Shown: in pieces, positions 59,346 to 64,000 of the stretch
Numbering within the stretch: the stretch's first letter is position 1
How the letters are laid out: each line of letters begins with the position of its first letter
Assembly (NCBI RefSeq): GCF_900099965.1
Contig: NZ_FNDJ01000002.1
Location: forward strand, 248,001-312,000
Length of the DNA: 64,000 bases
Origin: Nonomuraea jiangxiensis
Lineage (GTDB): Bacteria; Actinomycetota; Actinomycetes; Streptosporangiales; Streptosporangiaceae
Direction of reading: 5' to 3'
Translations under genes and position numbers: made by a program
Notes under the pieces: model-generated
Database searches by the model: none
What the model saw: only the letters and a program-made list of their open reading frames with translations
What the model was told of the DNA's origin: nothing

Positions 59346-61340
59346 TCAGGATTCGGTGGAGAGGCGTTTGAGGGCTGCGCGGGGGATGGCGGGGTCCGTG
59401 GTGCGCCAGAACGGGGGGAGGGAGCCCAGGAGGAAGCTGCTGTAGCGGGCCGTGGCGAGGCGGGGGTCCAGGACCGCGATCACGCCCTTGTCGTTCTGGG
59501 AGCGCAGCAGGCGGCCCGTGCCCTGGGCGAGGAGGAGGGCGGCGTGGTTGGCGGCCACCGCCATGAAGCCGTTGCCGCCCTTGGCCGCCACATGACGCTG
59601 GCGGGCCGACGTGAGCGGGTCGTCGGGGCGGGGGAACGGGACGCGGTCGATGATGACCAGGCGAAGCGAGGGGCCGGGCACGTCCACGCCCTGCCACAGG
59701 GACAGCGTGCCGAACAGGCAGGTCGGCTCGTCCTCGGCGAACTGCTTGACCAGCAGCATCGTCGAGTCGTCGCCCTGGCACAGCAGCGGCACGTCCAGTT
59801 TGTCGCGCAGCGCCTCCGTGGCGGCCTTGGCGGCGCGCATCGAGGAGAAGAGGCCCAGCGTGCGGCCGCCCGCCGCCTCGATCAGCTCGGTGATCTCGTC
59901 CAGGTATTGCTGCGGCAGCCCGTCGCGGCCCGGCTGGGGCAGGTGTTTGGCGACGTAGAGGATGCCGGACCTGGGGTGGTCGAACGGGGAGCCGACGTCG
60001 ATGCCCTGCCAGCCCTTGCTGTCGCTGAGCCCCCACTGCCCGGCCAGGCCGTCGAACGTGCCGCCGAGCGCGAGGGTGGCGGACGTGAGCACCACCGTAC
60101 GGTTGCCGAACAGCCTGTCGCGCAGCATGCCGCTCACGGTGAGCGGTGCCACCCGTAGCACGGGCGGGCGCCGGTCGCTGCCTTCGTCGAGCCAGACCAC
60201 CTCCGCCCGGTCGGCCTCCGAGGCGTGCCCGTAGGCCTCCAGCATGCGGACCGCCGTGTCGTGCACCTCGTCCAGCGCCGTGAACGCCGCCTTGCGCTGC
60301 CCCGCCTTGTCGGGATCGTCCTTGTCGGCGTTGCGCGGGCCCAGCGCGGTGAGGCATCGCCACGCGGAGTCGCGCACCAGGGCCAGCGTCAGCCCCAGCA
60401 CCTCCGGCAGCTCGTCGATGCGGCCGGCCGGCGCGGCGGCCAGCAGCGCCTTGAGGTCCTCGCCTGCCTCCATGAGCTGGTCGGCGAGCGGCTGCTCGAT
60501 CAGCCGGCCGACCCGGCGTACGGCCAGCATGACCGAGGTATCCGACAGCTCGGCGGTCACCACCGAGGTCACCCTGTCGACCAGCTCGTGGGCCTCGTCC
60601 ACGACCACGACCTCGTGCTCGGGCAGCACCGGCAGGTCGCCCATGGCGTCGATGGCCAGCAGCGCGTGGTTGGTCACCACGACGTCCACCTCGCCCGCCC
60701 GCGCCCTGGCGAGCTCGGCGAAGCACTCGGCGCCGCTCGGGCAGCGCGTCGCGCCCAGGCACTCCTGCGCGCTCACCGAGAACTGCCGCCAGGCCTGCTC
60801 GCTCACCCCCGGCACCAGCTCGTCGCGGTCGCCGGTCTCGGTCTCCTCGGCCCACTCCTGGATGCGCTGCACCATGCGCCCGGTCGCGCTCACCTCGCGC
60901 GGGTCGAAGAGCTGGTCCTGCTCGTCCTCCTCGGGCCAGCCCGCCGTCGCCTTGTAGCGGCACAGGTAGTTGCGCCGGCCCTTGAGGATCGCGAACGTCG
61001 GCTCGTGCGGCAGGTCCTTGCCCAGCGTCTCCGCCAGCCTGGGCAGGTCGCGGTCGACGAGCTGGCGCTGCAGCGCGATGGTCGCCGTGGAGATCACCAC
61101 CGGCGCCTCGCTGCCCATCGCGTGCCGGATCGAGGGCACGAGGTAGGCCAGGGACTTCCCGGTGCCCGTGCCCGCCTGGACCGCGAGGTGCTCCTCGGCC
61201 TCGATGGCCTTCTGCACGGCGTGGACCATGGTGATCTGGCCCTGCCGCTCGCTCCCTCCGAGAGCGTTGACCGCGATATTGAGCAGTTCGTCGACTGACG
61301 GGAGATCGGAGTCCGGCACGGCACTAAACGCTACCCGCAT
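59346..61340 (-). CDS. dinG: DinG-family (XPD-like) Fe-S ATP-dependent DNA helicase
   Basis: 664 residues from ATG 61340; the longer open frame adds only low-complexity His/Pro sequence. Walker A is VQAGTGTGKSLAY, Walker B VVVDEAHELVD; the Fe-S cluster region has four cysteines (NYLCRYKA, then ECLGATRCPSGAECF). Late helicase motifs FGTLSLWQGVDVPG and QGTGRLLRSQNDKG are present. Such SF2 helicases unwind damaged or structured DNA and R-loops 5' to 3'. In streptomycetes a related gene lies next to lexA; lexA is not in this window. Confidence 0.93.
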   Translation of the reverse strand: MRVAFSAVPDSDLPSVDELLNIAVNALGGSERQGQITMVHAVQKAIEAEEHLAVQAGTGTGKSLAYLVPSIRHAMGSEAPVVISTATIALQRQLVDRDLPRLAETLGKDLPHEPTFAILKGRRNYLCRYKATAGWPEEDEQDQLFDPREVSATGRMVQRIQEWAEETETGDRDELVPGVSEQAWRQFSVSAQECLGATRCPSGAECFAELARARAGEVDVVVTNHALLAIDAMGDLPVLPEHEVVVVDEAHELVDRVTSVVTAELSDTSVMLAVRRVGRLIEQPLADQLMEAGEDLKALLAAAPAGRIDELPEVLGLTLALVRDSAWRCLTALGPRNADKDDPDKAGQRKAAFTALDEVHDTAVRMLEAYGHASEADRAEVVWLDEGSDRRPPVLRVAPLTVSGMLRDRLFGNRTVVLTSATLALGGTFDGLAGQWGLSDSKGWQGIDVGSPFDHPRSGILYVAKHLPQPGRDGLPQQYLDEITELIEAAGGRTLGLFSSMRAAKAATEALRDKLDVPLLCQGDDSTMLLVKQFAEDEPTCLFGTLSLWQGVDVPGPSLRLVIIDRVPFPRPDDPLTSARQRHVAAKGGNGFMAVAANHAALLLAQGTGRLLRSQNDKGVIAVLDPRLATARYSSFLLGSLPPFWRTTDPAIPRAALKRLSTES

Positions 61341-61986
61341 TCCGGGGCCGACGCGCCCGGACGCAGGACGTTCCGCCCGCCGCGTAGCACCGGATACTGG
61401 TCTGTGGCGGGTCCGGTGGTCCCGGTGGTGCGGCGGGTCTGGTGGTGTGGCAGGTTTGGTGGTCCGGTGGTGTGGCCGGTCTGGTGATGGTGGCGGCTGG
61501 TGGCCCGGTGGCCGATGGCCGGTGGTGCGGCGGTCCACCGGTGTGGCTGTTCAGCGGGTGGGGGCGGCTCGGCGGTGCGGGCGAACGCCGGTGTCCGTGC
61601 TCCGGCCCGTCTGCGTGTGCGGCTGGCCCGCGTGTCTCCAGCGCCCGCACTCCGTCCCCCTCGCCTGAGCCCGGCCCGTCTGGGGTGGGCGGTTTTGCCT
61701 CCGCTGTGTGGGCTTGGGCGTTCAGGCGTCCCGGGACGTATAGTCCCGGTGGAAGATCATGTGTACGGGCCGGGGCGTCGAACGGGGTGTGACCGGCCAG
61801 ACGCATCCCGGCATTCCCGGACCCTTGCGGCGGTCGGCGTGGCACACTGAGCGATCGGAACTCCAACTGGTCGAAGAAGAAGATCTTCACCGGGCGTGAT
61901 CAGGGGGGTTCGCGGTGTAGGTGGGAAGGCCGGATCAGTAGGGTTTTCCGGGGTTGAGTGGACGAATAAAGGCTGGTTAAAGCAGT
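61341..61986. other. gene-free region with low-complexity GGT-rich tract
   Basis: About 650 bp between the divergent helicase and the repeat-protein gene. Bases 61399-61548 are a degenerate run of ggtggt, gtccggtgg and gtgtggc units. The rest shows no supported gene; a possible promoter, ttgagt (61954) and ttaaag (61977) 17 bp apart, lies directly before the ATG at 61987 and would give an almost leaderless mRNA (weak inference). Confidence 0.5.
61399..61548. repeat. GGT/GGC-rich simple-sequence tract
   Basis: Degenerate tandem ggtggt/gtggc/ccggtggt units over 150 bp with many closely spaced GG pairs on the plus strand; capable of slippage and possibly of G-quadruplex formation. It lies upstream of the helicase start on its promoter side. 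Confidence 0.6.
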
Positions 61987-63318
61987 ATGTCTGCCATGTC
62001 GGAAGTTGTCCCGTTGCCGTCGTTCGGCGAAGTCTTCTTCGATGCGCGAGGTCAGGAGCGGTGTCTTCGTGTCACGTGGCACGAGGGCACGTTGGTGCTC
62101 AGCCTGTGGCGGGGAGAGATGTGCACAGCGAGCTTCCGCATGCCGATGGATGACGTCGGCCGGTTGCTCGACACCCTCGACGAGGGCTATGCCGAGGCGA
62201 CGGGCGAGCAGCCCGCCGTGCCCGCGCATGATCCGGGCACCGAGGTCATCCCCGGCACCGGCACCTATCACCGGCCCGCCCAGACGGCTCCGCAGCCGGT
62301 GGCGCAGCCCGCCGAGGAACGGCCCGCGGTCGCCCTGTCGCCCAACGACGTGCTCGTGGCCAGAGGCACCCCGCCGGCGCGCCAGGACAAGCTGGTGGCC
62401 TCGTACACCGACCCCCCGCCCACCGCCCCCAGGGATCCGGCGCCCTACGGCGACAGAACGGCCCCCAGGGAACCGGCCTACGGCGAGACGGTGGCCCACA
62501 GGGAGACGCCGTACGGTGAGACGTACGGCGAAACAGCGCACCGGGACACCGTCTACGGCGAGACCACCGTGCCCAGGGACACCACCCCGGCCTACGGCGA
62601 GCGGAGCCCCTTCACCGGCCCTCAGTACGTCGACACGACGGGCCCGCAGCAGCGCTACACCGGCGACCCGTACAGCGGCCCCCAGTACACGGGCGATCCC
62701 TACAGCGGCCCCCAGTACTCCGGCGACCCTTACAGCGGTCCCCAGCAGACCGGCGGCGACCTCTTCACCGGCCCCCAGTACTCCGGTGATCCCTACAGCG
62801 GCCCCCACGGCGTCCAGCAGCAGCCCGAGCCCTTCACCGGCCCTCAGTACGTCGACACCGACCTCTACCAGATGCCGGTCGCCGACCAGCGCCGCCCTTC
62901 GCCGAACACCGACCCGCTCGGCTTCCCCTCACAGGCGGCCGAGCCGTACCAGCAGCAGTATCCTTCCGACCCCTACGGCGGCGGATACCAGCAGCCCCAG
63001 CCGCAGCAGCCCCAGAGCAGCGCGGGTCTCGGCACCCCCATGCACGGCATCCCGGGCGCGGGCAGGCCCCGCTCGATGCCCCAGCGGCGGCAACCAGCGT
63101 CGCCCGCGCACGACGACTACCCGAGCCACCAGGGCGTCCAGCCCAACCCGGTGGATCCCCTGCTGGCCATGGGCCGGCAGGAGCAGTATCAGCAGCCGGA
63201 CGACCCGTCCATGTCCCGCCCCTACGTCGGTGACCCGATGTTCTCCACGGGCGAGCGGCTGCGCCCCGAGCAGCAGCAGCCCGACTATCACGAGCGCAGC
63301 GACCGCAGGGAATGGTAG
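61987..63318 (+). CDS. conserved N-terminal domain plus long disordered repeat tail, function unknown
   Basis: 443 residues (ATG 61996 is an alternative start). The first 75 residues are ordered and look conserved (SFGEVFFDARGQERCLRVTW, LVLSLWRGEMCTASFRMPMDD). The remaining 370 are Pro/Gln/Gly/Tyr-rich and disordered, with YGET repeats and then a 10-residue unit YTGDPYSGPQ whose 30-bp coding repeats start at 62656, 62686 and 62716 and recur at 62779, interspersed with FTGPQ(Y/V). No membrane segment. Such tails suit multivalent binding or condensate formation; the role is unknown. Confidence 0.8.
   Translation: MSAMSEVVPLPSFGEVFFDARGQERCLRVTWHEGTLVLSLWRGEMCTASFRMPMDDVGRLLDTLDEGYAEATGEQPAVPAHDPGTEVIPGTGTYHRPAQTAPQPVAQPAEERPAVALSPNDVLVARGTPPARQDKLVASYTDPPPTAPRDPAPYGDRTAPREPAYGETVAHRETPYGETYGETAHRDTVYGETTVPRDTTPAYGERSPFTGPQYVDTTGPQQRYTGDPYSGPQYTGDPYSGPQYSGDPYSGPQQTGGDLFTGPQYSGDPYSGPHGVQQQPEPFTGPQYVDTDLYQMPVADQRRPSPNTDPLGFPSQAAEPYQQQYPSDPYGGGYQQPQPQQPQSSAGLGTPMHGIPGAGRPRSMPQRRQPASPAHDDYPSHQGVQPNPVDPLLAMGRQEQYQQPDDPSMSRPYVGDPMFSTGERLRPEQQQPDYHERSDRREW
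62656..62808 (+). repeat. in-frame 30-bp coding repeats (YTGDPYSGPQ units)
   Basis: Three perfect-period 30-bp copies (62656, 62686, 62716), a 33-bp variant, and a fourth copy at 62779. Differences fall mostly at third codon positions, so the protein repeat is selected or the expansion is old. Confidence 0.85.
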
Positions 63319-63391
63319 GACCCGACCACGTCCGCGTGGCGGGTACTCTCTCGGCGAGGCTGACGGGTACGGGCTGAGCTAAGGAGCACCG

Positions 63392-64000
63392 GTGAATCCG
63401 ACCATGGGCCTGCAACTGCTGCTGGTGGCCGGAGGGTCGGTGGCTGTCGCGGCCATCGCGCGGCGCAAGGGCTGGCCGGCGCCGCTGCTGCTGGTGGCCG
63501 CGGGGCTGCTCGTCTCGCCCCTGGTGCCCGGGGTGCCGCTGCAGCCCGAGCTGGTGCTGTATGTGTTCCTGCCGCCGCTGCTCTACGCGGCCGCGTTCGA
63601 CAGCTCCTACCTGCGCCTGCGCGACGTCAAGCGGGCGGTGACGCTGCTGTCGGTGGGGCTGGTGCTGTTCAGCACGGTCGCGGTGGGGCTGCTCGTCCAC
63701 CTGATGCTGCCGGACCTGAACCTGGCGCTGGCGTTCGCGCTCGGCGCCATCATCGCGCCGCCCGACGCCGTGGCGGCCGTCGCGGTCGGCCGGCGGCTGG
63801 GCCTGCCGCGCCGGGCGCTGACGATCCTGATCGGCGAGAGCCTGTTCAACGACGCCACCGCGCTGACGCTCTACCGGGTGGCCATCGGGGCGGCCGTGGG
63901 CGGCGCGCTCGATCTGTGGCACGGGCTCGGGGAGTTCCTGTTCGCCGCGGGCGGCGGCGTGGTGATCGGGCTGGTGGTGGCGCTCGGGCTCGGCTGGCTC
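63392..64000 (+). CDS. Na+/H+ antiporter, CPA1 family (3' partial)
   Basis: The first 203 codons of a gene running off the window; GTG 63392 is preceded by AAGGAGC. Successive membrane helices include VFLPPLLYAAAFDSSYLRL, the ion-binding LGAIIAPPDAVAAVAVGRRLG and LIGESLFNDATALTLYRVA. These are the CPA1 (NhaP/NhaX-type) cation:proton antiporter signatures. It should exchange Na+ or K+ for protons at the cytoplasmic membrane. Confidence 0.93.
   Translation, partial: MNPTMGLQLLLVAGGSVAVAAIARRKGWPAPLLLVAAGLLVSPLVPGVPLQPELVLYVFLPPLLYAAAFDSSYLRLRDVKRAVTLLSVGLVLFSTVAVGLLVHLMLPDLNLALAFALGAIIAPPDAVAAVAVGRRLGLPRRALTILIGESLFNDATALTLYRVAIGAAVGGALDLWHGLGEFLFAAGGGVVIGLVVALGLGWL

Noticed and set aside
58782..59445. 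Short open frames on both strands in the gene-free stretch
   Set aside because: They are mutually overlapping, lack ribosome sites and consist of repeat-derived sequence.
61341..61538. N-terminal extension of the DinG-type helicase
   Set aside because: The added sequence is low-complexity His/Pro/Arg from the GGT-rich tract; the conserved protein begins near ATG 61340.
61777..61792. LexA box near the helicase (tcgaacggggtgtga)
   Set aside because: Only the left half matches the actinobacterial SOS box; the right half is not the expected inverted copy.
62656..62808. CRISPR-like array from the 30-bp periodic repeats
   Set aside because: There are no spacers; the repeats are contiguous and in frame within a coding sequence.

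Overview
The window is very GC-rich DNA with frequent GTG starts, 4-nt ATGA/GTGA stop-start overlaps and long spurious open frames on the opposite strand. Gene content (PucR and TetR regulators, a Pkn-type kinase, prepilin peptidase next to aroC, a second DNA polymerase I-like protein, a DinG-type helicase, Mo-hydroxylase subunits) fits a filamentous actinobacterium, most like Streptosporangiales such as Nonomuraea. The taxon is inferred from style and content; no marker gene was compared. The window looks chromosomal: I see no transposase, integrase, phage module, rRNA or tRNA. About 58 protein genes are supported, two of them cut by the window edges.

Layout. 1-4.8 kb: partial FAD oxidase, small TPR-like protein, metallophosphoesterase, family A DNA polymerase with a decayed exonuclease domain. 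4.8-10.9 kb (minus): MFS transporter, MOSC protein, second MFS transporter with its TetR regulator and two matching operators, membrane Ser/Thr kinase. 11-22.6 kb: a nitrogen-heterocycle catabolism locus. A minus-strand operon resembling the oxamate carbamoyltransferase genes allFGH lies divergent from a PucR regulator; downstream are an S4 protein, an NYN ribonuclease-like protein, then a tightly coupled operon of NCS2 permease, FAD, 2Fe-2S and molybdenum hydroxylase subunits and a leucine-rich-repeat protein. 23.6-24.5 kb: tandem paralogous lipoproteins. 24.5-26.8 kb: cytochrome bd oxidase, preceded by three tandem 13-bp palindromes; a CoxG-like protein is divergent.

27.8-35 kb: hypothetical protein, FrnE-like oxidoreductase plus MarR regulator, thymidine kinase, small membrane protein, hydantoinase A/B pair. 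35-37.3 kb: beta-hydroxyacid dehydrogenase and, divergently, a ureohydrolase whose leader carries the conserved blocks of a guanidine-I (ykkC) riboswitch; the enzyme is therefore best read as a guanidine-responsive, probably guanidine-hydrolysing enzyme. 37-50 kb: histidine phosphatase, CoA-transferase, fused carboxyltransferase, two small hypotheticals, nitrilase-family amidase, DUF418 membrane protein, secreted alpha/beta hydrolase, aminotransferase, TetR plus aldo/keto reductase with twin operators, lipoprotein, and a CopG/Doc toxin-antitoxin pair.

50-64 kb: FUSC-type transporter, alpha/beta hydrolase, ring-opening amidohydrolase (barbiturase/cyanuric acid hydrolase family), SseB-like protein, prepilin peptidase and the shikimate run aroC-aroK-aroB-aroQ ending in a GDSL hydrolase, then a gene-free repeat-bearing stretch, a DinG-type Fe-S helicase, a low-complexity GGT-rich region, a repeat-rich disordered protein and the start of a Na+/H+ antiporter.

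A recurring theme is scavenging of nitrogen from C-N compounds: permease, Mo-hydroxylase, carbamoyl-transfer genes, ring-opening amidohydrolase, hydantoinase, guanidine-switch ureohydrolase and nitrilase. The permease carries a UraA/RutG-type motif, so an oxidative uracil route (uracil to barbiturate to ureidomalonate) is at least as good a reading of the Mo-hydroxylase operon as xanthine oxidation.
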